This document shows positions 6,930 through 15,773 of a stretch of DNA of 64,000 bases, piece by piece. The notes beneath the pieces are model-generated. The model saw nothing but the letters and a program-made list of their open reading frames with translations, was not told where the DNA came from and did no database searches. The DNA comes from Caballeronia turbans (GTDB lineage Bacteria; Pseudomonadota; Gammaproteobacteria; Burkholderiales; Burkholderiaceae): positions 123,112 to 187,111 of the forward strand of contig FCOD02000014.1 in assembly GCA_001544655.2 (NCBI GenBank), given 5' to 3'. A program made the translations under genes and the position numbers. Position 1 is the stretch's first letter. Each line of letters starts with the position of its first letter.

Positions 6930-9065
6930 TCAGTTCGGCACGTTGACGATGCCGCCCGCCGTCGTAATGGCGTTCGCGCCCGGATCAACGGCGATCGGCG
7001 GCAGATTGGACGCCGTGAGCGCAGGCGCCGATCCCGCCTTGCCGCCGCGCGCCACCGTGCGCACCACCTGAGAAGGCGGCAGCGGCGCGTTGTTCTTCAG
7101 GTGATTCCACATCAGGTTGAGCGCCTGAATGTCGTAGTAGTGGACCGGAATGAAGCGCGTGTCGAAGCCCGCCACGCTCAGGAACGCGTCGAAGTGCTGG
7201 CCGTTCGTGATTTCATAGAGCGAAAGCTGGCTGTTGTTGCCCTCAGCCACCCGATTCGCGCCGAGATACGGCCGGGACGCATGGTTGATCGGCACGAGCG
7301 CATCGGCGCGGCCCTGCACGATGATCGCAGGCTTGCCGCGCAGGTTCGCGTTCACGCGGATCGCATTGACGTTGGCCACCATCGTCGCATTGCCGTTGGT
7401 CCACAGCGAGCGCAGGCATGCGGCGCCCGCGTAACTGGCATCGGGCGTCGCCAGGCGATGATCGGCCGCGCCCGCCGTCCCCGCGTTGTAAACCAGGTTG
7501 ATGCCGTTCGTCGGCGGCACGCCGTTGCCGTTGCCGAAGAGCGTCGGCATCGGCGAGACGAGCGGCGCGACGCCCGCCGCGCCCGTTAGCGCGTTGGTCG
7601 TGCCGAAGCTGAAGTCGCACAGGTTGTCGAGCACGCTCGCCTTCATGTACGCGTCGGCATACGTGACGGCGACGGCCGGCACCGCTTGCGAGTCCCACAT
7701 CGGCGCATGGAGCGTGTCGGAGTCGGTCTCGTAGCCGGCCTGATGCAACTGGTTGAGCGCGTCCGTGGCCTGCGCGACGGTATTGCCGCCCGCGACGAGC
7801 CCGCTCGCGGCGAGCGTCGCGCACCGCGCCGTGCGGATCGCGTTCGTGGTCGCCACGGGCAACGTCGTCAGATACGGCGCGCCGGCTGCGGCGGGCGCGA
7901 GCGCCGCGCAGGGCTGAAGCAGATTGGCGAGCGTCATGTAATCCGCGAGCGGCCGCCCGAACGAGCCGACCGGCACGCCGCCCTGCCGCACCGAGACTTG
8001 CGACGGCAGATTCAGATTGATCTGCGGCTCGCCGACGACGACCGCCGTGATCCAGCCATCGGTGTCCTGCTCCGCCGCCGCCAGCGATGCGCCGCCGCCG
8101 TTGCTCACCGATGCCGCGATCGTCGTGATGCTGCCTTTGCTGTAGCGCACCTGATGCGTCGAGCCGCTGACCGGGCCGAACATGTCGTTGAGCGCCCAGT
8201 ATGCAAACTGGATCGCCTGCAGCGTGTTCTTGCCCCAGTCCTTTTCCGGGTTCTGTTGCGAATGCGCGTGCTTGTACGCGTAGCGGTTCGGGAAGGCCGA
8301 ATTGAACGACGACAGCGCCGACGCGCTCGCGTTCGCCTTGAAGATCGCCTTCGTCCCGGCAATGTCGGCGTTCGCGAGCGTGCCGTCGATCAGCGTGACG
8401 AGATTGGTCGACAGTTCGTGGCCGCCGTTGCCGCTGCCCTTGTCGTTATAGGCCACCGCGCAGCCGCGCTTCAGGCCCCACTCGCCTGCCGCCGAAATCG
8501 CACCGTAGACGCCGCGCGACCCCGACGACGTCGCCGTGACGATGCAAGGCTGATCCGGGTTGAAGCTCTGCGGGATCTGCACGAGCAGGCTGACGTTCTG
8601 CGTGCCGCTGCCGTCATCCGCGTAGGCGATGTATTCCTTGCCCGGGATCTTCCCCTCGCCGAGCGTGTCGTTGCCGTTCAGATCGACGTTCGGCCCCCAG
8701 AAGCGCCCGTAGCCGCCGTTCGACGACATGTCGACGAGCGCGCGGTAGTTCGAATAGATCGCGAGGCGGCGCAGTTCGGCGGCCGTCGGCGCCGCCGGCT
8801 TGGCGAGCGCGGGCGCGGTCGCCGACGCGAGGCCCGTCTTGCCGAGACCGGCCGTGAGCAGGTCGTCCGAGACGCCGTCGTAAGTCTGCGTATTGACCGA
8901 GCCGGAGATGAAGCTCGGCAAGGTGTTGGTCGGCTGGCTGCTGCCGTTGTCGTCATCGCCGCCGTGGCATCCGGCGAGCGCCAGTGCGGCGAGCGCCGCC
9001 AGCGCGACAGTGCGCGGCATGTGCTGCAAAGTCTGCAACCTCTGGGTACGCGCGAATCTTTTCAT
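6930..9065 (-). CDS. D-(-)-3-hydroxybutyrate oligomer hydrolase
   Basis: 711 aa, the usual length for this family, which hydrolyses short oligomers released from polyhydroxybutyrate to 3-hydroxybutyrate. A signal sequence LAALAALALAGC contains a lipobox at C33, so the product may be lipid-anchored; ATG at codon 16 would also give a good lipoprotein signal. The N-terminal half has the family text YGRFWGPNVDLNGNDTLGEG and TATSSGSRGVYGAI. The likely nucleophile is S321 in ASVSNGGGASL. No PHB synthesis genes are nearby, so it acts as a stand-alone polymer-breakdown enzyme. Confidence 0.85.
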   Translation of the reverse strand: MKRFARTQRLQTLQHMPRTVALAALAALALAGCHGGDDDNGSSQPTNTLPSFISGSVNTQTYDGVSDDLLTAGLGKTGLASATAPALAKPAAPTAAELRRLAIYSNYRALVDMSSNGGYGRFWGPNVDLNGNDTLGEGKIPGKEYIAYADDGSGTQNVSLLVQIPQSFNPDQPCIVTATSSGSRGVYGAISAAGEWGLKRGCAVAYNDKGSGNGGHELSTNLVTLIDGTLANADIAGTKAIFKANASASALSSFNSAFPNRYAYKHAHSQQNPEKDWGKNTLQAIQFAYWALNDMFGPVSGSTHQVRYSKGSITTIAASVSNGGGASLAAAEQDTDGWITAVVVGEPQINLNLPSQVSVRQGGVPVGSFGRPLADYMTLANLLQPCAALAPAAAGAPYLTTLPVATTNAIRTARCATLAASGLVAGGNTVAQATDALNQLHQAGYETDSDTLHAPMWDSQAVPAVAVTYADAYMKASVLDNLCDFSFGTTNALTGAAGVAPLVSPMPTLFGNGNGVPPTNGINLVYNAGTAGAADHRLATPDASYAGAACLRSLWTNGNATMVANVNAIRVNANLRGKPAIIVQGRADALVPINHASRPYLGANRVAEGNNSQLSLYEITNGQHFDAFLSVAGFDTRFIPVHYYDIQALNLMWNHLKNNAPLPPSQVVRTVARGGKAGSAPALTASNLPPIAVDPGANAITTAGGIVNVPN

Positions 9066-9230
9066 TGTGGGTCTCCGCCATACGTTCCGATGAGTGGTGC
9101 AACCTGAGAGTGCAACACGTCCGCGAGGCTCGCGTGCGCGCCGCGCGGCCGTTGGTGCAAGTATCGCGCCTTATCCGCCGGCGGTCTTGGCCAAATTCAC
9201 GCCGCGGCAGCGAAAGCGCCAAACGACAAC

Positions 9231-9256
9231 GGGCTCCGGCAGCAAAGCCGGAGCCC
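9231..9256 (-). terminator. strong GC hairpin, probable terminator
   Basis: A perfect 10-bp stem GGGCTCCGGC / GCCGGAGCCC with a 6-base loop lies between the BON-domain gene and the hydrolase gene. The T-run is weak on either side, so it may act with the hairpin at 9281-9314 or merely stabilise the RNA. Confidence 0.4.
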
Positions 9257-9280
9257 GTTCGAACGCTCGCTTGACGAGCG

Positions 9281-9314
9281 AAAGCCGGCGGCATCGTGCG
9301 ACGTCGCCGGCTTT
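9281..9314 (-). terminator. probable terminator of the BON-domain gene
   Basis: A perfect 10-bp stem AAAGCCGGCG (9281-9290) / CGCCGGCTTT (9305-9314) begins 13 bases after the stop of the minus-strand BON gene. The stem ends in a short T-run in that direction. Confidence 0.5.
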
Positions 9315-9326
9315 CTGTAACTCGTG

Positions 9327-9698
9327 TTACTGCCCGCCGCCTTGCACGCCGAGGGTGAGCTTGTTGGAGACCGACTTCACGCCCGGCACGCCCTTTGTCA
9401 CTTCTTCGGCCTGGGCGATCTGGCCGCCTTCCGGCACCGTGCCCGTCAGCGTCACCGCGCCGCTGCGCGCGCGCACGAACACGTTCGACACATCGAAGCC
9501 CTGCGCCTTCGACAGCGCGCGGCGCACGTCGTAGCCGAGCTTGCGGTCGGTCTTCTTGGTCGCGGATTTCTGAGCCTTCGCCTGCGCCGCCGAGTCGGTG
9601 CTCGTGGCCGCCGCGTCGCTCGATTGGGCATAGGCGCTCGATGCCACGGCCACGCACACCACCACGCCCAGCGCCTTCAACAGATCGACTGCTTTCAT
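9327..9698 (-). CDS. periplasmic BON-domain protein
   Basis: 123 aa with a signal peptide (LLKALGVVVCVAVASSAYAQ, cleavage after AYA). A Ser/Thr/Lys-rich linker leads to one BON domain (about residues 50-118): LGYDVRRALSKAQGFDVSNV, VFVRARSGAVTLTGTVPE and GVPGVKSVSNKL. BON domains bind phospholipid or envelope components and occur in osmotic-stress proteins such as OsmY. A clear AGGAG site precedes the start. Likely periplasmic stress role, by family only. Confidence 0.8.
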   Translation of the reverse strand: MKAVDLLKALGVVVCVAVASSAYAQSSDAAATSTDSAAQAKAQKSATKKTDRKLGYDVRRALSKAQGFDVSNVFVRARSGAVTLTGTVPEGGQIAQAEEVTKGVPGVKSVSNKLTLGVQGGGQ

Positions 9699-10328
9699 GA
9701 TTTCTCCTTTTGTTTCGCTTGTTGACTTCGCACAGTTGCTACTTCGCTCGTTTTTGCACTACAAAACCGGACCGCATTCCCAGCGGCTGGGCTACGACAT
9801 CGAGCGGCTGCCCGTGGCCACGCGCGCCCGGGGCCTGAAACGGCGCGCGGGCATGACGGCGGCGAGCCGGCGAATGCGGCTCACGGTGCTGCGAGAGACT
9901 GGCGAAAGAAACAAACTGCGGCCGGTTGGTCGGGCGGAAAAACCCCGTCGGCTCGAATATGACCTGCCGCATGGCGGCTGACTGGCGCGGCTCACGAACC
10001 CACATTCCGGGCTGCGGCCCGCGAAAAGCCTTGTCGTGCGGCGGCGAACGTCAATTTAGCCCAGCGCGGCCATTAGCGCAAAGCATTTAACAATGCGACC
10101 TTCCGCGAAGCCGCGCACGCGCAACAGCACCGCCTGCGCCGACACACGTCCGTCACAGTCCGCACGCGCCGCGCGGCCCGCCGGAGGCCGATCCATCTCC
10201 TGTACCATCGACGCCATGCCGGCCGCCCGGACGCGCCGCTCGCGCGCCAGCCGAACCCGTTCGTGGAAATGACCGCGCATCGCGATCGGTTAAGCTCGCG
10301 GGCACGCAGTTTTACGATTACCGACGAG
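9699..10328. other. 630-bp region without a convincing gene
   Basis: Several short open frames exist here on both strands (for example 9697-9981 plus and 10056-10280 minus), but their translations are arginine- and proline-rich with no family pattern or good ribosome binding site. The stretch must hold the promoter of the minus-strand BON gene and of the TAXI gene. I see no clear hairpin or repeat. Confidence 0.5.
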
Positions 10329-11804
10329 ATGACCCACCCTTCAGGAAACAATCCGGGCACCGATCCGGACGTCCCACCGGCACGCAAGCCGCAGCAGCGG
10401 ATCGTCGCACGCTTCGTCGCGATATCCTGGCGCGACCTCGCGCTCACCTTCGGCCCGATCCTGCTCGTCTGCGCGGCCGCGCTCTATGTCGCCGTGCGGC
10501 TGATCCAGCCCGCGCCGCCGAGCACGCTGACCATCGCCGCCGGGCCGAAAGGCAGTTCGTTCTGGACCAGCGCGCAAAAATACAAGGCGATCCTCGCGCG
10601 CAACCGCGTGACGCTCAACGTGCTCGAGACGCAAGGCTCGCTCGACAACCTGACCCGTCTCGACGATTCGAAATCGAACGTCGACGTGGGTTTCGTACAG
10701 GGTGGCCTGACCAAGCCGGGCACGACGCACGACAACCTGGAATCGCTCGGCAGCGTGTCCTATGTGCCGCTCGCGGTGTTCTATCGCGGCGCGACAGTCG
10801 TCAGCCGATTGTCGGAGCTGAAGGGCAAGCGGCTCGCGATCGGCGCGGAAGGCAGCGGCACGCGCGTGCTCGCGCTCACGGTCCTGAAGGCGAACGGCAT
10901 CGAACCGGGCGGCGACACGGAGCTGCTGCCGCTCGCCGGCGACGACGCCGCGAAAGCGCTCGAAGACGGCCGCGTCGACGCCGTTTTCCTGACAGGCGAC
11001 TCCGCCCAGCCGCCGACGATGGCGAAACTCTTGCGCTCGCCGGGCATCCGTTTCATGGATTTCGTCCAGGCCGATGCGTACGCGCGCCGCTTTCCGTACC
11101 TGACGGAAATCGAGCTGCCGATGGGCGCCTTCGACTTCTCCCGCAACCTGCCGCCGCGTCCGGTCCACATGATCGCGCCCACAGCCGAACTGGTTGCGCG
11201 CGACAGCCTGCATCCGGCGCTCTCCGACCTGCTGATCGAAGCCGCGCGCGAGGTGCACGGGCGCGCCAATCTGCTGCAGCGGGCCAACGAATTCCCCGCG
11301 CCGCTCGTGCACGAATTTCGCATCAGCGACAACGCCGAGCGGTATTACAAATCGGGTAAGAGCTTCCTCTACCGCACGCTGCCGTTCTGGCTCGCGAGTC
11401 TCGCGGATCGCGTGCTCGTCGTGCTGGTGCCGCTCATCGTGGTGCTGATTCCGGGCTTGCGGCTCGTGCCGGGGCTGTATCGCTGGCGCGTGAAATCGCG
11501 AATCTATCGCTGGTATGGCGCGCTCATTGCAATAGAGCGGGAAGCGATCAGCGGCCCCGATACCGCCCAGCGCGATGCCCTGCTCGACCGCATCGACGCG
11601 ATCGAAACGGCCGTGAATCGCATGAAGATGCCGCTCGCGTTCGCGGATCAGTTCTACGTGCTGCGCGAGCACATCGGCTTCGTGCGGCAGCGCCTCGCGC
11701 ATGTGCCCGTCGCGCAGCCCGACGAAGCCCCCGCGCGCGACGTGGCGCAACCGGACGCGTCCGTTGTCGCTTCGCGGGCAGACACGGAACAAGGCAGCAC
11801 GTAA
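10329..11804 (+). CDS. TAXI-type TRAP transporter solute-binding protein, membrane-anchored
   Basis: 491 aa. One helix near residues 35-55 (LTFGPILLVCAAALYVAV) precedes a periplasmic binding domain with the TAXI-family text TIAAGPKGSSFW, VDVGFVQGG and KGKRLAIGAEGSGTR. A second helix near 360-380 (RVLVVLVPLIVVLIPGLRLV) is followed by a cytosolic C-terminal tail. Free TAXI proteins deliver small organic acids to TRAP permeases. This longer two-helix form occurs in Burkholderia without permease genes beside it, as here, so transport or sensing is unresolved. I chose ATG 10329; an in-frame ATG at 10263 gives a less natural N-terminus. Confidence 0.75.
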   Translation: MTHPSGNNPGTDPDVPPARKPQQRIVARFVAISWRDLALTFGPILLVCAAALYVAVRLIQPAPPSTLTIAAGPKGSSFWTSAQKYKAILARNRVTLNVLETQGSLDNLTRLDDSKSNVDVGFVQGGLTKPGTTHDNLESLGSVSYVPLAVFYRGATVVSRLSELKGKRLAIGAEGSGTRVLALTVLKANGIEPGGDTELLPLAGDDAAKALEDGRVDAVFLTGDSAQPPTMAKLLRSPGIRFMDFVQADAYARRFPYLTEIELPMGAFDFSRNLPPRPVHMIAPTAELVARDSLHPALSDLLIEAAREVHGRANLLQRANEFPAPLVHEFRISDNAERYYKSGKSFLYRTLPFWLASLADRVLVVLVPLIVVLIPGLRLVPGLYRWRVKSRIYRWYGALIAIEREAISGPDTAQRDALLDRIDAIETAVNRMKMPLAFADQFYVLREHIGFVRQRLAHVPVAQPDEAPARDVAQPDASVVASRADTEQGST

Positions 11805-11945
11805 TATCTATTGGAGGAACGCAAGAACGGGATGCAACGCCGCGCGCGTCGCATCCGCCATGCAGGACACGACAAAAAACGAACAGATGAGGCTCAGGCG
11901 CGCGTTTGCGCGAGCAAAGCCAAGGAATCTCAGGGAGAAGGGAAC

Positions 11946-12605
11946 ATGAGTGCCCCGCATTCGACCAGTACTGGTCATCCGTACTTTTTCTTCGACTTCA
12001 TTTCGCCGTTTTCGTACTTGCTGCTCGAACAGCATGAAAAATGGCCGGACATGCCGTTCGAGCTCGTCCCCGTCCAGTTGATGAAGCTGCTCGACCGCTG
12101 GGGCCAGCCCCACGCCGCGACGATTCCCTCCAAACGCGTCTTCACCTACCGGCACGCGCTGTTCCGCGCGGAACAACTGGGCATTCCGTTCAGGATGCCG
12201 CCCGCGCATCCGTTCGACCCCAGCAAGGCACTGCGGCTCGCCGTGCTGGCGAACGGCGAGATCGGCCGCGTGCGCGAGATCTTTCGCTACATCTGGCGCG
12301 AGGGGCGCGATCCCTCCACGCCGGAGGGCTTTCGCGGATTGTGCGAGCGCGTCGGCATGCCGGACGGCGAAACGCGCATCGAGGACGAGGACGTCAAGGC
12401 GAAGCTGCGCGACAACAACGACCGCGCGGTGGCGATGGGCGTGTTCGGCGTGCCGACCTTCCTCGTCAACGATCAGATCTTCTGGGGCGAGGACACGCTG
12501 CCGATGGTGCTCTATGTCGCGCGCTCGCCGAACTGGCTCGACGGCGCGGAAGTGAAGCGCATCAGCGCGCTGCCGATCGCGCCGCGAGATGCCGATTTCG
12601 GTTGA
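11946..12605 (+). CDS. DsbA-fold 2-hydroxychromene-2-carboxylate isomerase-family protein
   Basis: 219 aa with an excellent AGGGAGAAGGGA site before ATG 11946. The start HPYFFFDFISPFSYLLLEQ is the hallmark of the kappa-class GST / HCCA isomerase group, where the serine of SPFSYL binds glutathione. The C-terminal GVFGVPTFLVNDQIFWGEDTL is the cis-proline loop of the thioredoxin fold. The family includes naphthalene-pathway isomerases and many proteins of unknown substrate. No aromatic pathway genes are adjacent, so the substrate is open. Confidence 0.75.
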   Translation: MSAPHSTSTGHPYFFFDFISPFSYLLLEQHEKWPDMPFELVPVQLMKLLDRWGQPHAATIPSKRVFTYRHALFRAEQLGIPFRMPPAHPFDPSKALRLAVLANGEIGRVREIFRYIWREGRDPSTPEGFRGLCERVGMPDGETRIEDEDVKAKLRDNNDRAVAMGVFGVPTFLVNDQIFWGEDTLPMVLYVARSPNWLDGAEVKRISALPIAPRDADFG

Positions 12606-12743
12606 TGCTGGCCGGGTCGGCGCTCGCGCCTATGCCGTGCATAGCGCGCTCGCTATGGTGTCAAAAACGGATAAGCGTTTAACTTCGGGTAAGGGTTCGC
12701 GAGTTCGCGCCCGCGCAACCCGAATTCAACCGTTTCGCAAGCC

Positions 12744-13727
12744 ATGAACGATCCCGCCGACTCACTCGACATCTGGCTCATCCGTGTGCTGCGCACCCTG
12801 CTGCTGGAGCGCAGCGTGACGCAGACCGCGCAACGGCTGAACCAGACGCAGCCGGCGATCAGCACCGCGTTGCGCCGCCTGCGCGAAATCCTGAACGATC
12901 CGATTCTCGTGCGCGGCAAGCAGGGCATGGTGCCGACCGAGTACGGCGAATCGCTGCTCGCGCCGGCGCAACGCGCATTGCGCGAAGTGGAATTCGTCGC
13001 GACGCCGCACGGCGATTTCGATCCGGCAAGCTCGCGCCGCACCTTTCGCGTCGCCGCGCCGGATTATCTGAACGATTTCTTCATGCCGACGCTCGTCGCG
13101 GCTTTTCGCGACGCGGCGCCCAACGCGCGTCTGGAGATCGAGTCGCTCACGCCGATGCGCGACCACGAGCGCATGCTCGACGAAGGCGAAATCGATCTGA
13201 TGGTCGCCAACTGGACGAAGCCCGAGCCGCGCTTCGAACGCCAGGATCTGTTCACCGACGTATTCGTCTGCCTGATGCGCGCGAACCATCCGCTCGCGCG
13301 CGAGCCGCTGACGGTGGAACGCTATGCCCTCGCCGCGCATCTCGCGCCGACGCCGTATAGCGGCGGCAGGCGGCATCCGATCGACGTCGGCCTTTCGCGC
13401 GCGGGCATCGAGCGGCGCATCGTCACGACGATTCCCTACTTCGGACTCGTGCCGCAGGTGCTTTTGCAGTCGGACCTCATCTTCACCGCGCCGCGCCGGT
13501 TCGCGCAGCACTATGCGGCGATGCTGCCGCTCGCGGTGCTCGACTCGCCGGTGCCGTTTCCGCGCATCAAGTGCTATCAGCTTTCGGTGCCGCAGCCCGA
13601 TCAGCCGACGGATGTCGCGTGGCTGCGCACGCTGATGTCGACCGTGTCCGATTCGCTCACCCGCAAGAAGGCCGTCGCGGCGCCCTCGGGAGAGGAGACC
13701 CGCGAACTGGGCGAACTCGCGAAGTAG
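12744..13727 (+). CDS. LysR-family transcriptional regulator
   Basis: 327 aa. N-terminal winged helix-turn-helix (residues 8-68) with VTQTAQRLNQTQPAISTALR and DPILVRGKQGMVPTEYGE, then an effector-binding domain (about 95-300). The opening IWLIRVLRTLLLERSVTQTA resembles the NodD/LinR-like subgroup for aromatic compounds. It lies 138 bases downstream of the isomerase-family gene on the same strand, which it might regulate. Target unknown. Confidence 0.85.
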   Translation: MNDPADSLDIWLIRVLRTLLLERSVTQTAQRLNQTQPAISTALRRLREILNDPILVRGKQGMVPTEYGESLLAPAQRALREVEFVATPHGDFDPASSRRTFRVAAPDYLNDFFMPTLVAAFRDAAPNARLEIESLTPMRDHERMLDEGEIDLMVANWTKPEPRFERQDLFTDVFVCLMRANHPLAREPLTVERYALAAHLAPTPYSGGRRHPIDVGLSRAGIERRIVTTIPYFGLVPQVLLQSDLIFTAPRRFAQHYAAMLPLAVLDSPVPFPRIKCYQLSVPQPDQPTDVAWLRTLMSTVSDSLTRKKAVAAPSGEETRELGELAK

Positions 13728-13784
13728 CGCACGCCTCGCGGGACTTCGGTACTATCCGGAACGACACCTCGCCGGCCCGCCCAC

Positions 13785-14705
13785 ATGGACGCACTCGACA
13801 AACTGATCCAGCTTGCGCACCTCTCCGGCGCGCTCGATCTGCGCTGCCTGCTGAGCGGTCCGCTGGAACTCGATCACGCGCCCGCGCCCGCTGGCGAAGC
13901 GGTGTATCACGTCGTGCTCGATGGCGCGTGCACGGTGCTTCGAAAGGGTCATGCGCCGCTCGAACTGCGGGCAGGCGACATCTTCTTCTTGCCGCGCGGC
14001 GACGCGCACGTGCTGAGCATTCAGCCTCGTGAAAACGGGGCGGCGAAGACGGAGATGAACGTGCGCCACAACGGCGCGGTCACCGTGGAAAGCAATTGCG
14101 GCGGGCAGCCCCCGGGCGTGGACTTGCTGTGCGGTCGATTTCTCTATGCGCCGCGCGCCCTGCTGATCGACGTGTTGCCGGATGTCGTGCATGTGTCGTT
14201 CGCGAATGCATCGGAGACTTACCTCGCGCCGCTCGTCCAGACGATGCGCCGCGAGGCGGAAGAGGCGCAACTGGGCGCGCCGTCGATCGTCACGGCCCTG
14301 TCTACCGCACTCTTCACGATGGTGTTGCGCGCCTGGCTCGACGGGCAGCCCTCGCTCGCGGGCGTGCTCGGACTGCTTGCGAACCGGCGGCTGGGCGCGT
14401 CGATCATCGCGATGCTGGAGCGCCCCGCCGAACCGTGGACACTCGAAATGCTGGCCAAGGAAGCGGCCATGTCGCGCGCGACGTTCATGCGCGCGTTCTC
14501 GGCGCGCTCCGATAGCTCGCCGCTCGCCTTGCTGAGTCACGTGCGCATGCAGCTCGCGAGCACGATGCTCACGCATACGAAAAAGAGCATCGCGGATGTC
14601 GCGGCGGATGTGGGGTATCAATCCGAGGCGGCGTTTTCGAAGCGTTTCAAGGAGCTTTACGGGGTGGCGCCGGGGAGGTTTCGGGCGGCGAACGGGTTGG
14701 GCTGA
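13785..14705 (+). CDS. AraC-family regulator with N-terminal cupin domain
   Basis: 306 aa. Residues 1-190 form a cupin-6 (AraC-binding) domain with DLRCLLSGPLELDH, VLDGACTVLRKG, LELRAGDIFFLPRGDAHVLS and DLLCGRFLY. Residues about 200-300 hold the two helix-turn-helices: WTLEMLAKEAAMSRATFMRA and KKSIADVAADVGYQSEAAFS with the closing FKELYGVAPGRFR. This cupin-6 type often controls oxidoreductase or efflux genes placed divergently; here the neighbours give no clear target. Confidence 0.85.
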   Translation: MDALDKLIQLAHLSGALDLRCLLSGPLELDHAPAPAGEAVYHVVLDGACTVLRKGHAPLELRAGDIFFLPRGDAHVLSIQPRENGAAKTEMNVRHNGAVTVESNCGGQPPGVDLLCGRFLYAPRALLIDVLPDVVHVSFANASETYLAPLVQTMRREAEEAQLGAPSIVTALSTALFTMVLRAWLDGQPSLAGVLGLLANRRLGASIIAMLERPAEPWTLEMLAKEAAMSRATFMRAFSARSDSSPLALLSHVRMQLASTMLTHTKKSIADVAADVGYQSEAAFSKRFKELYGVAPGRFRAANGLG

Positions 14706-14706
14706 G

Positions 14707-15137
14707 TCACCGGAAATCGGAGCGGTAATACGCGTGGTGATCCTCGGCAGCATCGTGCTGCGCGGCGGGCGCCGCGATTTCGCTTGCGGCGGACGCCGGC
14801 GCATCGTGCTCGACGAGTTCCGTCGCCTGGCCGAGGTTCGCTTCGCTTACATAGATGCCGTGTGAAAGAAAGTAGCCGCGCAGCGCGCACACGACGCGCT
14901 CCTGCACGCACATTCTGAATTCGAGCGATGCCGATTGCCTGCGCGACGGCTGCCGCGCGCCTTTCGTTCTCAGATTGGTGACGTGGTAGATGCCGGTGCC
15001 CGGAATGCTCGTCGTGATGCGGCCGCGCGTGTTGTAGGTGAACCCTTTTACGCCGATCGAGGTGCTGATCCCGCTCTTGCTCAGATTGACCGCACGCCGG
15101 GCAATATCTTGATGCTCTCGCGAAAACCGAACCCCAT
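14707..15137 (-). pseudogene. DUF4236 protein gene with an apparent -1 frameshift
   Basis: From ATG 15137 the frame reads MGFGFRESIKILPGVR, the usual DUF4236 start, but hits TGA at 15083-15081. The adjacent frame continues as NLSKSGISTSIGVKGFTYNT and runs to the stop at 14707. Inserting one base near 15090 (reading CGG-CTC-AAT instead of CGG-TCA-ATC) would rejoin them as VRLNLSKSGIS, exactly the family pattern. The rebuilt protein is about 143 aa with an uncharacterised C-terminal tail. Either the gene is broken or one base was lost in sequencing. Confidence 0.75.
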
Positions 15138-15266
15138 CACTGCTTCCCTTACTCAAATCGTCGATTCCGACATGTCAGGGATGCAGGTTGAGCGATCTAT
15201 CCGACAGTTCCGAGGACATCGCACCGAGATCGACAAAGACAGTCACGAGGAGCGAAACGGTGCGCT

Positions 15267-15773
15267 TCACGCGGTCGCGCGGACTGTTCGTGACGCTTCG
15301 GCCCCCACTCGCGCCGCCACCTCCCTCACCCTCAACAACTGCGCCGCGACCGCCAACCCGATCGACCACGGCGCTTTATCGGCGATCCCTTCCACGCCGA
15401 TCGGACACGTGATCTCCGTCAGCCGCTGCGCCGCCACCCCGCGCTCCATCAAACGCCGCTCGAACTTCACACGCTTCGTCTTCGATCCGATCAGGCCGAA
15501 GTAGGCGAAGTCGTCGCGCCGCATGATGCGTTGCGTGAGCGCGAAGTCGAGCGAATGATCGTGCGTCATCACGATGAAGTACGCGCCCGCCGGCGCCTCG
15601 TCGACGATCGCATCGTGCAGATCGGTCGCTTCGATCTGCACGTTCGCCGGGACTTCGTCGGGGAAGAGTTCGTCGCGCGCATCGACCCACTGCACGACGC
15701 ACGGCAGCGTGCCGAGCACCTTCACGAGCGCGTGGCCGACATGGCCCGCCCCGAACAGGACGACGTGCATCAT
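15267..15773 (-). CDS. xdhC: XdhC-like protein, only the C-terminal Rossmann domain
   Basis: 168 aa. It starts directly with MMHVVLFGAGHVGHALVKVL, the nucleotide-binding fold of XdhC, and keeps YFIVMTHDHSLDFALTQRIM, YFGLIGSKTKR and CPIGVEGIADKAP. Normal XdhC proteins have about 170 more residues at the N-terminus (XdhC/CoxI domain with GGGHLE and a conserved cysteine). That DNA is not here, because the start codon overlaps the xdhB stop (ATGA). XdhC binds and sulfurates the molybdenum cofactor for insertion into XdhB, so this short form may be impaired, or another copy may serve. Confidence 0.75.
   Translation of the reverse strand: MMHVVLFGAGHVGHALVKVLGTLPCVVQWVDARDELFPDEVPANVQIEATDLHDAIVDEAPAGAYFIVMTHDHSLDFALTQRIMRRDDFAYFGLIGSKTKRVKFERRLMERGVAAQRLTEITCPIGVEGIADKAPWSIGLAVAAQLLRVREVAARVGAEASRTVRATA

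Noticed and set aside
9697-9981. Small plus-strand frame in the gene-free region after the BON gene
   Set aside because: It has no ribosome binding site, family pattern or signal sequence; it starts inside the BON gene leader.
10056-10280. Minus-strand frame of 74 codons
   Set aside because: Composition is partly protein-like, but there is no conserved motif or convincing ribosome binding site; not enough support for a gene.
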